The notes: generated by a model not told the origin, from the letters alone. Counted from the stretch's first letter, positions 17,383 to 25,788 are shown. The stretch: DNA of 64,000 nt from UBA7662 sp943369355 (GCA_943369355.1 CALRMX020000005.1:1-64000), one strand, 5' to 3'. Numbers and translations are program-made.

Positions 17383-17742
17383 ATGAGAATAACTTCTTTA
17401 ATTCTGTTACTTCTTGGTCTTTTTGGGTTGCAGTCGTGTTATTACGACAACGCCGAAGATTATTACAGCAACTTGCCTACCTCAGGTTGTGACACCACGG
17501 CCGTTAGCTTCGCCTCCAAAGTAAAACCGATAATCGACGCAAACTGCGCCACACCTGGTTGCCATACGGCCAACAATCCAGCAGCAGGAGTTGATCTTTC
17601 GACCGTAGCGCAAGTCCAAACCTGGGCCGACCGTGTGGTCATACGCACCCAGGCAGGCACGATGCCTCCCTCAGGTCGTATGAACGATTGCAATATCAAC
17701 ACTATAGCAGCTTGGGTAAACCAAGGGAAAGGAGCTAACTAG
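17383..17742 (+). CDS. Monohaem c-type cytochrome lipoprotein with CX4CH motif
   Basis: This 119-residue protein has a lipoprotein signal (lipobox LQSC, Cys19). A single haem-binding-like motif CATPGCH (Cys55, Cys60, His61) has four residues between the cysteines instead of the usual two, and a TMPPSG segment (Met94) could supply the distal ligand. The segment CDTTAVSFASKVKPIID is shared with the second half of the next protein, so the two are related by duplication. It is likely anchored in the envelope and involved in electron transfer. The stop overlaps the GTG start of the next gene (TAGTG), showing an operon. Confidence 0.8.
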   Translation: MRITSLILLLLGLFGLQSCYYDNAEDYYSNLPTSGCDTTAVSFASKVKPIIDANCATPGCHTANNPAAGVDLSTVAQVQTWADRVVIRTQAGTMPPSGRMNDCNINTIAAWVNQGKGAN

Positions 17743-18407
17743 TGAGAAAAGCAGCTATTCTAGTAGTTCTTTTAGCGGCATTTCAGTCGTGCAAACATGA
17801 ACCGTTGGCATACGATGGCCCTATACCTTTGCCAAGTGGTTCTACAGAAATCAGTTTTCAGGATGAAGTTTTACCCTTGATGATCTCGAATTGTGCCATG
17901 AGTGGTTGTCATGACCCTGCCACCAGAGCCGAAGGTATTGTGTTGAACGATTACGCTTCCATTCGAAAGGAAGTAAGGTCAGGCAACCCAGGCGATAGTG
18001 AGCTTTATGAGGTAATCGTGGAATCGGATCCCGATAAACGCATGCCACCTCCACCAAGAGCAGCATTGACTGCTACCCAAACCAATATCATCCGAAAGTG
18101 GATAGAAGAAGGCGCTCGAAATACCTTCCGGCCTGATGGTGCCTGCGACACCAATGCCGTTAGTTTCTCGACGACGGTAAAACCCATCATCGACCAATAT
18201 TGTGTAGGCTGCCACGGTGCAACTAATCCTTCGGCCAATTTAAATCTCACCACGTTTACGGCCATCAACCAAAACAAAAGCAGCATATACGACCGCATTT
18301 CTCGGAGCAAAACCGATCCGCTGTATATGCCTCAGGGAGGTAATCTGCCCGACTGTAAAACCAACCAGATAAAAGCTTGGATTCACCAAGGAAGTCCTCA
18401 GAACTAA
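17742..18407 (+). CDS. Dihaem c-type cytochrome lipoprotein
   Basis: This 221-residue protein starts at GTG 17742, supported by a purine-rich AAAGGAG upstream and a 1-base stop overlap with the preceding gene. The lipobox Cys is near residue 17 (FQSC). Two haem units are visible: the first has CAMSGCH (CX4CH) with KRMPPPP, and the second has the standard CVGCH (CX2CH) with LYMPQGG. The second unit is very similar to the whole of the preceding protein, which suggests tandem duplication. Such cytochrome domains resemble the planctomycete-type family. The next gene overlaps by one base (TAATG). Confidence 0.85.
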   Translation: MRKAAILVVLLAAFQSCKHEPLAYDGPIPLPSGSTEISFQDEVLPLMISNCAMSGCHDPATRAEGIVLNDYASIRKEVRSGNPGDSELYEVIVESDPDKRMPPPPRAALTATQTNIIRKWIEEGARNTFRPDGACDTNAVSFSTTVKPIIDQYCVGCHGATNPSANLNLTTFTAINQNKSSIYDRISRSKTDPLYMPQGGNLPDCKTNQIKAWIHQGSPQN

Positions 18408-19285
18408 TGAAAAAAGTACTTTTCGTCCTCACCAGTGTTTTTGCACTGATTTGGGCACCCGCATATAGTCAAGACGATTTGGAAGCACTGCTCAATGCCA
18501 ATGAAGAAGAAGAAACCGTCATTGCCCGATACGCATTTAAGTCTACCCGAATCATCAACGCACATTCTATCGAAAACGTGGCACCAGGCGTACTCGATTT
18601 CCGAATCCTTCACCGCTTCGGCAACATCAACGGAGGTGCTTACCAACTGTTTGGGCTCGACCAGGCGAATGTCCGTTTTAGTTTCGATTACGGCATAACC
18701 GAGCGTTTGATGGTGGGCGTTGGCCGTAGTAATGTGGGTAAAGAATACGACGGTTTTGTTAAATACCGCATTCTACGTCAATCAACTGGAAAAAAAGAAA
18801 TGCCCGTGTCGCTGAGTTATGTCGGCGGAACCATCGTTAACTCACTAAAATGGACCGACCCAAGCCGTCCGGAACCTCCCTTTTCGTACCGGGTGTATTA
18901 CTATCACCAACTACTATTGGCGCGTAAATTCAACGAAACTCTCACCCTTCAGTTAACACCCACCTTATTTCACCGCAATTGGGTAAATACCCGTACCGAA
19001 CCCAACGACATCTTGGCGTTAGGACTTGGCGGAAGAGTTAAACTGAACAATCGGGTTGCTGCTACTTTCGATTATTGGATGGTTCCGGGCGATCAGCTGC
19101 CCAACTACAATAACACCCTTTCGGTTGGCTTTGATATCGAAACAGGAGGTCACGTATTTCAGCTACACTTCACCAATAGCCGAGGTATGAACGAAAAACA
19201 GTTCATTACCGAAGGAAATGGTGAGTGGCTCAAAGGTGATATCAACTTTGGTTTCAACCTTTCCAGGGTATTTACTATCCGTTGA
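18407..19285 (+). CDS. DUF5777-type outer-membrane beta-barrel protein
   Basis: The frame extends upstream, but the ATG at 18407 (MKKVLFVLTSVFALIW) gives a signal peptide ending AYSQ and a 292-residue protein, and it overlaps the cytochrome stop as TAATG. The mature protein opens with an acidic segment, then ARYAFKSTRIINAHSIENV and FRILHRFGNINGGAYQLFGLDQ, a pattern I associate with the Bacteroidota DUF5777 barrel family. Alternating strands run to the C-terminus (GFNLSRVFTIR). It probably sits in the outer membrane beside the two cytochrome lipoproteins encoded upstream. A role as a conduit or scaffold is an inference only. Confidence 0.75.
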   Translation: MKKVLFVLTSVFALIWAPAYSQDDLEALLNANEEEETVIARYAFKSTRIINAHSIENVAPGVLDFRILHRFGNINGGAYQLFGLDQANVRFSFDYGITERLMVGVGRSNVGKEYDGFVKYRILRQSTGKKEMPVSLSYVGGTIVNSLKWTDPSRPEPPFSYRVYYYHQLLLARKFNETLTLQLTPTLFHRNWVNTRTEPNDILALGLGGRVKLNNRVAATFDYWMVPGDQLPNYNNTLSVGFDIETGGHVFQLHFTNSRGMNEKQFITEGNGEWLKGDINFGFNLSRVFTIR

Positions 19286-19355
19286 AATCACAGAAAATGA
19301 AACATTTATGACAATATAATTTTCTGGTAAACCAACTGAGAATTATCTTCGGCTT

Positions 19356-20183
19356 ATGGTTAGAAAATTTACCCTATTTGTATCCCTACTATTTGCAGCC
19401 TCGCTCGCCTTTGATTTGCATTTCAATGCTGCAAATTCAAACGGCACAGGCGCACCGGCGGGCAATACTGGCAGTCCGGCCGATGGCGCTTCTTGCGGCA
19501 GCAGCGCTTCATGCCACAACAACAATAACCCTACGACCAACAACGACTTTTTTGCAACCAATATACCAGCAGCTGGCTACACACCTGGAGCCACCTACAC
19601 TTTTATTGTGAGCTTTAGCGGAATAGGCAACAAAGGTTTTCAAATCTCGCCTCAAAAAAGCAATGGTCAGTACGTTGGTACCCTTGTGAACACGACCAAT
19701 ACTGGGGCAAACGGCACCAAAATAGTTGGAAGTAAGTACATCACCCATACCCTAGCCCAAAGCGCAGGCAGTGGAAGCTGGACCTTCAATTGGACCGCTC
19801 CTGCAGCAGGCACAGGTGCAGTTACCTTCTATGGCGCCTACATCTCCGGACGATTTAACGTACATGGCAAAGGCAGCAAAACGTTTCAGGAAAACCTCAG
19901 CGCTAGTGTTGCCGATGTTCAGAAAAATAAAATGTTCACAGTTTTCCCTAACCCGGTGACCGACAAATTGAACATTAGCTTCAGCCTCGAAAGCAATCAG
20001 CACCTTACTGTAAAGGTGTACGACATCACCGGCAAAGAGATGTTGAGTTTGATTGATGGCGTTGAAAATGGTGGCGAACAGCTACGAAGCTTCGATATTC
20101 ACGACCGTTTGAATGCCGGCATGTACTTCGTTACCATGATTAAAGGCGACAAACGATTTACCCAGAAATTCATCGTCCGCTAA
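19356..20183 (+). CDS. Reelin-like (choice-of-anchor V) protein with T9SS sorting domain
   Basis: This 275-residue protein has a signal peptide (about 1-19). Near the start it has GSPADGASCGSSASCH, as in the choice-of-anchor V proteins where a Cys...CysHis pair follows a Gly/Asn/Ala-rich segment; here the spacing is CX5CH. A beta-sandwich domain follows (about 65-185). Residues about 200-275 form a type A T9SS sorting domain (FTVFPNPVTDKLNI, VYDITGKEM, LNAGMYFVTMIKGDKRFTQKFIVR). It is therefore exported by T9SS to the surface. It lies 70 bases after the DUF5777 gene in the same direction and probably belongs to the same envelope redox group. Confidence 0.82.
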   Translation: MVRKFTLFVSLLFAASLAFDLHFNAANSNGTGAPAGNTGSPADGASCGSSASCHNNNNPTTNNDFFATNIPAAGYTPGATYTFIVSFSGIGNKGFQISPQKSNGQYVGTLVNTTNTGANGTKIVGSKYITHTLAQSAGSGSWTFNWTAPAAGTGAVTFYGAYISGRFNVHGKGSKTFQENLSASVADVQKNKMFTVFPNPVTDKLNISFSLESNQHLTVKVYDITGKEMLSLIDGVENGGEQLRSFDIHDRLNAGMYFVTMIKGDKRFTQKFIVR

Positions 20184-20201
20184 ACGGCATTACAAGAGCA
20201 A

Positions 20202-20233
20202 AAAAAACTCCGGCCTTTCGGTCGGAGTTTTTT
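20202..20233. terminator. Bidirectional intrinsic terminator
   Basis: The hairpin AAAACTCCGGCC-TTTC-GGTCGGAGTTTT (one G-U pair) has flanking A and T runs. It lies between the convergent T9SS gene and rluB and can serve both. Confidence 0.88.
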
Positions 20234-20236
20234 GTT

Positions 20237-22108
20237 TTAGGTAGTTTTTAACTTTCGAATTTCCTTTTCAGAAAGATATCTCCAGCTGCCTCGGGGTAAA
20301 TCCTTTTTTGTCAACCCCGCATAAAGTACTCGGTCAAGCTTAACTACATCGTAGCCCAGCGATTCGAAAATCCGGCGAACTATCCGGTTACGGCCACTAT
20401 GTATCTCGAGTCCTACCGATGTTTTGTCTTCAGGATTCGGGAAAGCTACTGCATCTACATAGGCCATACCATCCTCTAGTTCTACTCCTGCCGAGATACG
20501 TTCAAAATCGGCTTTAGCAAGTGGCTTGTCTAAAACCACATCGTAAATTTTTCCTATTTCGTTGCTCGGATGCGTTAGCTTTTGTGCTACTTCACCGTCG
20601 TTGGTCAAAAGCAAAAGACCAGTGGTGTTGCGGTCGAGTCGTCCCACTGGGAAAATACGCTCGTCGGTCGCACCTTCAACTAAAGTCATCACCGTTTTGC
20701 GGTCTTCTGGATCGTCAAGGGTGGTGATGTAATCTTTCGGTTTATTGAGTAGAATGTAAACAAGGGTTTCGAGCTTCAACTGCTTGCCATTGAATTCTAC
20801 CACGTCACCTGGATTCACTCGTGAGCCAAGCTCGGTTATAGCAGTACCGTTTACAAGTATTTTTCCCTCTGCAATAAGTTCATCGGCTTTGCGGCGTGAG
20901 CAAACTCCGGCATTGGCAATAAATCTGTTCAAGCGAATCGGCTCATCAAAATTGATGGTCACGGGTTTCATCGGCTCATCGCCACGATTCTTCCGGCGTG
21001 TATCTACTTTTCGGTCGCGATCTTTCGGAAATCTGCGTTCACGTGGGCCGTCGTTGCGGTCGTAACCACCGCGTTGGTCTCTGTCGCCAAAGCGTGGTCG
21101 ATCTCCGTACGACGAACGATCCCGGTCGCCACCTTCGCGTGGAGTCCAAGAGCGGCGCTCGCCACCGTCGCGATCGTTGTACCGCGGACGGTCGCCGCCT
21201 TCCCGTGGCGTCCACGGACGGCGATCACCGCCTTCACGGTCGTTGTTGTAGCGAGGGCGGTCGTTGCGATCGCCACCTTCTCGTGGGGTCCACGGACGGC
21301 GTTCACCACCTTCACGAGGAGTCCACGGGCGGCGTTCACTACCTTCGCGGTCGTTGTTGTAGCGAGGGCGGTCGTTACGATCGCCTCCTTCACGTGGAGT
21401 CCAAGGTTTACGGTCGCCTCCTTCGCGTGGTGTCCACGGGCGGCGTTCTCCTCCTTCTCGGTCGTTGTTGTAGCGGGGGCGGTCGTTACGGTCGCCACCT
21501 TCACGCGGCGTCCACGGTTTGCGGTCGCCTCCTTCGCGTGGAGTCCATGGGCGGCGTTCGCCACTCTCGCGATCGTTATTAAAACGAGGACGGTCGTTAC
21601 GGTCACCACCAAAGCGGGGACGGTCGCTACGATCACCACCTTCACGTGGGGTCCATGGACGACGTTCACCACCTTCGCGGTTGCCTCCCTCGCGTGGTGT
21701 CCATGGGCGGCGTTCGCCTCCTTCACGGTCGTTATTAAAACGGGGACGGTCGTTGTCTTGTCCTTCTCTCGGCGTCCAAGGGCGGCGTTCGCCACCGTCT
21801 CGGTCGTTGTTGTAGCGGGGACGGTCGTTACGGTCGCCACCGAAGCGGGGACGGTCACGGTCGCCACCTTCGCGGGGCGTCCAGGGACGGCGATCGCCAT
21901 CACCACCACGCGAGCGCATGGGACGATCCTCTTGGTCGAGGTCTTTTCTGATAATTCTGTTTTTTTGAGATTCGGTACCCGATTCAAGGGTGTTGAGCTC
22001 GTCTTGAAGCTTCTTCAAACGGTCGGCACGTGTGATTTTTTCGTTCGTACCCTGCTCATCTTTTCGCCGGTTTCGGTCGTCTCGACCGTAGGCATTGTTG
22101 GCGTCCAT
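20237..22108 (-). CDS. rluB: 23S rRNA pseudouridine synthase (RluB family) with long Arg-rich repeat N-terminus
   Basis: The catalytic part starts near Met380 (about 20971). It has an S4 RNA-binding domain (IRLNRFIANAGVCSRRKADELIAEGKILVNG) and then the synthase domain with the catalytic Asp in GRLDRNTTGLL (about residue 492), and HSGRNRIVRRIFESLGYDV near the end. This family converts a uridine in the 23S peptidyl-transferase region to pseudouridine. The first 379 residues are unusual: a charged helix (about 20-60), then low-complexity Arg/Asp/Gly/Pro sequence with eleven PWTPRE units and one SWTPRE. Bacteroidota homologues often carry Arg-rich extensions, and this one is very long. A perfect -7 match lies 23 bases upstream. 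Confidence 0.93.
   Translation of the reverse strand: MDANNAYGRDDRNRRKDEQGTNEKITRADRLKKLQDELNTLESGTESQKNRIIRKDLDQEDRPMRSRGGDGDRRPWTPREGGDRDRPRFGGDRNDRPRYNNDRDGGERRPWTPREGQDNDRPRFNNDREGGERRPWTPREGGNREGGERRPWTPREGGDRSDRPRFGGDRNDRPRFNNDRESGERRPWTPREGGDRKPWTPREGGDRNDRPRYNNDREGGERRPWTPREGGDRKPWTPREGGDRNDRPRYNNDREGSERRPWTPREGGERRPWTPREGGDRNDRPRYNNDREGGDRRPWTPREGGDRPRYNDRDGGERRSWTPREGGDRDRSSYGDRPRFGDRDQRGGYDRNDGPRERRFPKDRDRKVDTRRKNRGDEPMKPVTINFDEPIRLNRFIANAGVCSRRKADELIAEGKILVNGTAITELGSRVNPGDVVEFNGKQLKLETLVYILLNKPKDYITTLDDPEDRKTVMTLVEGATDERIFPVGRLDRNTTGLLLLTNDGEVAQKLTHPSNEIGKIYDVVLDKPLAKADFERISAGVELEDGMAYVDAVAFPNPEDKTSVGLEIHSGRNRIVRRIFESLGYDVVKLDRVLYAGLTKKDLPRGSWRYLSEKEIRKLKTT
21115..21900 (-). repeat. 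In-frame tandem repeats inside rluB
   Basis: Imperfect coding repeats translate as (E/D)RRPWTPREGGDR followed by NDRPRYNNDREGG, with unit lengths of about 11 to 40 residues in varying order. All are multiples of three, so the frame stays open. The repetition creates long shadow open frames on both strands here. Copy number may vary between strains by slippage or recombination. Confidence 0.92.
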
Positions 22109-22131
22109 GTAATTAATTAAGAAATGAGTTG

Positions 22132-22139
22132 CAAAGATA
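22132..22139 (-). promoter_or_regulatory. Putative -7 promoter element for rluB
   Basis: The minus strand reads TATCTTTG, a perfect TAnnTTTG match, 23 bases before the rluB ATG and just after the scpB stop. rluB can therefore be transcribed separately from scpB. Confidence 0.55.
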
Positions 22140-22143
22140 CGGA

Positions 22144-22767
22144 TTATTCCTCAGCTTCCGGCATTCCTATTGAATTATCCTGATTATCAAGCTCTTTGAG
22201 CTGTGGTAACTCCTCTATTCCGTTCAATCCAAAGTACTCCATGAAGAAACTCGAAGTTCGGTATAGCAGTGGGCGGCCGGGACCGTTGCTCTTACCGGCA
22301 AGCTCAATGAGGTTGCGTTCAAGTAGCTTCTGGAGGCTGTAATCGCAGCTTACACCGCGAATGTGTTCCAGCTCTGTTTTGGTTACCGGCTGTTTATAGG
22401 CAATAATAGAAAGCGTTTCAAGGGCCGCTTGCGATAACTTTTTTTTCGATCGCTCCGAAAGGGCCACGGCAAGTACGGGTTGCAAATTCTTTTTGGTCAT
22501 GAACAAATAACCTCCGCCTGCCTTTACTACCTCAAAACCGTGACTTGATTGTGCATACTCCTGCATGAGTTCCTGCATGAACAGCTCTAACTCTACCTCG
22601 GCCACCTCTATTTCATGAAAGGCCGAAAGTATGCGACATAATTCAGCAAGACTTACCGCTTGCTCGGAAGCAAAAAGTATGGCTTCTACCTCAGCTTTTA
22701 ATTCAGGTATCGGAAAAGCATTGTCCATCATACGCGACAAATCTATTAATTTTAAGTCGTCCTGCAT
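22144..22767 (-). CDS. scpB: Segregation and condensation protein B
   Basis: ScpB is a winged-helix partner of ScpA and SMC in chromosome condensation. The family core is clear: LKAEVEAILFASEQAVSLAELC, GFEVVKAGGGYLFMTKK, QAALETLSIIAYKQPVTKTELEHIRGVSCDYSLQKLLERNLIELAGKSNGPGRPLLYRTSSFFMEYFGL. An ATG at 22767 is chosen (207 residues). A longer TTG start at 22776 is less likely, and an ATG pair at 22731/22728 is possible, since a perfect -7 match (TAGATTTG, 22738-22745) sits just before it. The C-terminal tail is acidic. Only 25 bases separate it from the divergent peptidase gene if the 22767 start is right. The scpA gene is not in the window. Confidence 0.94.
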   Translation of the reverse strand: MQDDLKLIDLSRMMDNAFPIPELKAEVEAILFASEQAVSLAELCRILSAFHEIEVAEVELELFMQELMQEYAQSSHGFEVVKAGGGYLFMTKKNLQPVLAVALSERSKKKLSQAALETLSIIAYKQPVTKTELEHIRGVSCDYSLQKLLERNLIELAGKSNGPGRPLLYRTSSFFMEYFGLNGIEELPQLKELDNQDNSIGMPEAEE

Positions 22768-22792
22768 GTTCTTCAAAACAGGATGTACTGGT

Positions 22793-24844
22793 ATGAATCA
22801 ATTTAAATGTATGGTCATGGCATTAGCTGCCGCCACTATTGTGGGATGTTCGGGTGAAGGAAAAGAGAAAAAAGGAAGCGGCTTTGAAGTAAAAGTCGAT
22901 CAATTTGCTGATCTCCAAATCCTACGTTACCAAATTCCCGGATTTAAGGACTTAACACTACAGCAGAAAGAACTCCTGTACTACTTGTCGGAGGCTGCAA
23001 ATGCCGGACGGGATATAATTTGGGACCAGAACTACAAATATAACCTGGTTGTTCGCCATACCCTCGATGGCATCGTGGAACATTACCAAGGCGACAGAAA
23101 CGCACCGGAGTTTGTTAAGTTTTTGGAATACACCAAAAGAGTGTGGTTTAGCAACGGCATTCACCATCATTACAGCACCAAAAAAATAATGCCCGAGTTT
23201 ACCGAAGCTTATTTCGAAACCCTGGTTGCTGGCTCGCCCGACGCTCGCTTTCCACTTTTCGGCGACATCAAAGACGCTACGGCACTAGTTGCCTTCCTCA
23301 AACCTATCTTGTTCGACCCCACCGTAGCCGCCAAACGGGTAAATCAAGAGGCAGGCGTTGACCTAGTGACCAGTTCAGCCAATAACTTTTACGAAGGCGT
23401 AACCCAAGCAGAGGTTGAAGCTTACTACGCCGCCACCAAAAAAGCGGACGACCCTACCCCCATTTGGTATGGACTCAATTCGAAGCTGGTAAAAGAAGAT
23501 GGCAAAGTGGTAGAAAAAGTATGGAAATCGGGTGGCATGTATGGCAAGGCCATTGACAGGATAATATTCTGGCTCGAAAAAGCCAGTGGAGTAGCAGAAA
23601 ACCCCAAACAGAAAAAAGCGCTCGACCTACTCATTGCCTATTACAAAAGTGGCGATTTAAAAACCTGGGATGAATACAATATAGCTTGGGTAGCCGATAC
23701 TGAATCGATGATAGATGTCGTGAATGGCTTCATCGAAGTTTATGGCGACCCCTTGGGCATGCGTGCATCTTACGAAAGTGTTGTAAGTGTTCGCGATATG
23801 GAGGCCACCAAACGAATCAAAGCCATTGGCGACGAAGCCCAATGGTTCGAAGACAATTCACCGATTGAAGCTTCTCACAAAAAAGAAAAAGTCACCGGCA
23901 TTTCAGCCAAAGTGATTTTGGCAGTACAAGAGGCAGGCGATGCTGCACCTTCAACACCTATTGGTATAAACCTACCCAACTCCGACTGGATCAGAAAGGA
24001 TTACGGCTCTAAATCGGTTCAGCTAGGCAATATCGTACATGCTTACGACGAGGTAGCCTCCAAGGGCAGCGCCATCGAAGAATTTGCATGGAACAAAGAA
24101 GAAATTGAACGTGCACGCCGTTATGGGCCGTTGGCAGGAGCACTGCATACCGATATGCACGAAGTTATTGGCCACGCTTCAGGTCAGCTCAACCCCGGTA
24201 TCGGCACCCCCAAAGAAACCCTCAAACAATATGCATCAACACTCGAAGAAGCCCGTGCCGATTTGGTGGCACTTTATTATTTGATGGACAAAAAACTGGT
24301 AGAAATGGGTGTGATGCCTTCGCTTGAAGTTGGTAAAGCCGAATACGACAGTTACATCCGCAATGCACTGTTCCTACAGTTACGCCGACTTGAGAATGGC
24401 GACAATCTCGAAGAATCGCATATGCGTAACCGCCAACTGGTAGCAGCTTGGGCCATGGAAAAAGGAGCCGCCAATAAAGTAATTGAGAAAAAAATGCGCG
24501 ACGGCAAAACATACTTCGTGGTAAACGACTACGAAAAACTACGTGTACTTTTTGGTGATCTACTTCGCGAAATTCAACGCATCAAAAGTGAAGGCGACTT
24601 TGCCGCAGGTCAGGCATTGGTTGAAAACTATGGCGTGAAAGTCGACCAAGGTTTGGTACGCGAGGTCAAAGAACGTTACCGCAAAATAGGTTCGGCACCG
24701 TATTCAGGCTTCATTCAACCTAAACTGGTGCCAGTCATGCAGGGCGAAACCTTGGTAGATGTGAAAATAGAATACCCCGATAATTTTGAAAAGCACATGT
24801 TGGAGTTAGGCAAAATGTATAGCTTGTTGCCTTATATCAACTAA
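22793..24844 (+). CDS. Dipeptidyl-peptidase III family (M49) zinc peptidase, lipoprotein
   Basis: The M49 signature is visible: HEVIGH (residues 456-461, zinc ligands and catalytic Glu) and EEARAD (485-490). The overall length of 683 residues fits bacterial DPP III. These enzymes remove dipeptides from peptide N-termini. The frame is open upstream to 22631 over scpB, but the ATG at 22793 gives a clear lipoprotein signal with lipobox IVGC, so the mature enzyme is probably envelope-anchored. The stop overlaps the convergent glycosyltransferase stop by 4 bases. Confidence 0.9.
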   Translation: MNQFKCMVMALAAATIVGCSGEGKEKKGSGFEVKVDQFADLQILRYQIPGFKDLTLQQKELLYYLSEAANAGRDIIWDQNYKYNLVVRHTLDGIVEHYQGDRNAPEFVKFLEYTKRVWFSNGIHHHYSTKKIMPEFTEAYFETLVAGSPDARFPLFGDIKDATALVAFLKPILFDPTVAAKRVNQEAGVDLVTSSANNFYEGVTQAEVEAYYAATKKADDPTPIWYGLNSKLVKEDGKVVEKVWKSGGMYGKAIDRIIFWLEKASGVAENPKQKKALDLLIAYYKSGDLKTWDEYNIAWVADTESMIDVVNGFIEVYGDPLGMRASYESVVSVRDMEATKRIKAIGDEAQWFEDNSPIEASHKKEKVTGISAKVILAVQEAGDAAPSTPIGINLPNSDWIRKDYGSKSVQLGNIVHAYDEVASKGSAIEEFAWNKEEIERARRYGPLAGALHTDMHEVIGHASGQLNPGIGTPKETLKQYASTLEEARADLVALYYLMDKKLVEMGVMPSLEVGKAEYDSYIRNALFLQLRRLENGDNLEESHMRNRQLVAAWAMEKGAANKVIEKKMRDGKTYFVVNDYEKLRVLFGDLLREIQRIKSEGDFAAGQALVENYGVKVDQGLVREVKERYRKIGSAPYSGFIQPKLVPVMQGETLVDVKIEYPDNFEKHMLELGKMYSLLPYIN

Positions 24845-25731
24845 TCGTCGTCTTCGTCAGTAACAAGGCTGCCTCTTTCTGGGGTGGCCTTTTGTTTGTA
24901 ATTCGGGGTGCGGTAGGCGAGTGCATCGGCGATCAAGTCATTTTTTTCGTCAATGGGCCATTTGTCTTCAAGCGAAATCAGCTTGTCGGCATCGGCAAAA
25001 CGTGGCGGACTGGATTTTACGGTTAAACGTTCGAAATGATGATGAAAAACCCCTTGTACAATGTGTATCGGAAGTAGGTCGCCATGAATACGCTGTCGTT
25101 TTTTCGATCGCAAATACAAATCGAAGTCAGCCGCCTGAATACGCTCATCCCAAGGCCCCAAAAGGTCGATAGCTCTACGGGTGGTGACAATGCTGTGGCC
25201 GCTAAAGCCCTCGGTGATTTTATCTCCAAAACGGAAACGACGTCGGTTACAAAACAGCTCCCAGTCGCCATACATCAAAGTATATCTAAATACAAGTGCC
25301 CATTTCGAGCTCCCCATCCAACGGCTTAAGCCTTTAATCCATTTCCACTTTCTACGTAAACGTCTGGTCGCAATTTCGGTCTCAGCCCGTTCAATTGCAG
25401 CGGGACAGGCCAAGTCGAGACCGTGCTTTTGCATCGCCAGCACCAAATCTTCGTCCCAGCCAGGAGCAACGATGATGTCGTTATTCAAAAAAGCAAAATA
25501 ATCGTTCTTGGCAACAGCTATGCCTTGATTTTGACAATGCGGGTAGCTGTAGTTAGCACCATTGCGAATTACTTTGGCACCTTTCGATTCAAAAAATTCG
25601 ATGCTACCATCGGTAGAACCATTGTCGATAATAATCAGCTCATACGGCAAACGGCTGTAACGCTCAAGACTTTGAACAAACAATTCATTGATAGGTAATT
25701 GATTGTAAACGGCTGTGATGATGCTGATCAT
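24841..25731 (-). CDS. Glycosyltransferase family 2
   Basis: This 296-residue GT-A-fold transferase opens with MISIITAVYNQLPINELFVQSL, then LIIIDNGSTDGSIEFF and the metal-site segment AFLNNDIIVAPGWDED. It transfers sugar from a nucleotide donor to an unknown acceptor, probably in surface glycan assembly. The C-terminal 60 residues are charged and end in an acidic tail. A perfect -7 promoter match ends only 4 bases before its ATG, suggesting a leaderless or near-leaderless mRNA. It is divergent from the ABC exporter gene. Confidence 0.9.
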   Translation of the reverse strand: MISIITAVYNQLPINELFVQSLERYSRLPYELIIIDNGSTDGSIEFFESKGAKVIRNGANYSYPHCQNQGIAVAKNDYFAFLNNDIIVAPGWDEDLVLAMQKHGLDLACPAAIERAETEIATRRLRRKWKWIKGLSRWMGSSKWALVFRYTLMYGDWELFCNRRRFRFGDKITEGFSGHSIVTTRRAIDLLGPWDERIQAADFDLYLRSKKRQRIHGDLLPIHIVQGVFHHHFERLTVKSSPPRFADADKLISLEDKWPIDEKNDLIADALAYRTPNYKQKATPERGSLVTDEDDD

Positions 25732-25735
25732 GTGT

Positions 25736-25743
25736 CAAATATA
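25736..25743 (-). promoter_or_regulatory. Putative -7 promoter element for the GT2 gene
   Basis: The minus strand reads TATATTTG, a perfect TAnnTTTG match. It ends 4 bases before the ATG at 25731, so any transcript would begin at or very near the start codon. Confidence 0.45.
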
Positions 25744-25788
25744 CAGGTCAAATTGAGAGAGTATGGCCGTATATGCATCTGGAAATTC

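Noticed and set aside
21115..21900. Possible CRISPR-like repeat array
   Set aside because: Repeats vary in length, have no unique spacers and code in frame for the Arg-rich region of rluB.
21004..22120. Long open frames on both strands opposite or shifted to rluB (for example plus 21074-22120, minus 21004-21987)
   Set aside because: They are created by the repeated codons of rluB; their translations are low-complexity Val/Thr/Ala or Arg/Ser runs with no fold or start signal.
22631..22792. Extended N-terminus of the DPP III gene reaching into scpB
   Set aside because: The added residues are antisense to scpB, and the ATG at 22793 gives a clear lipoprotein signal.
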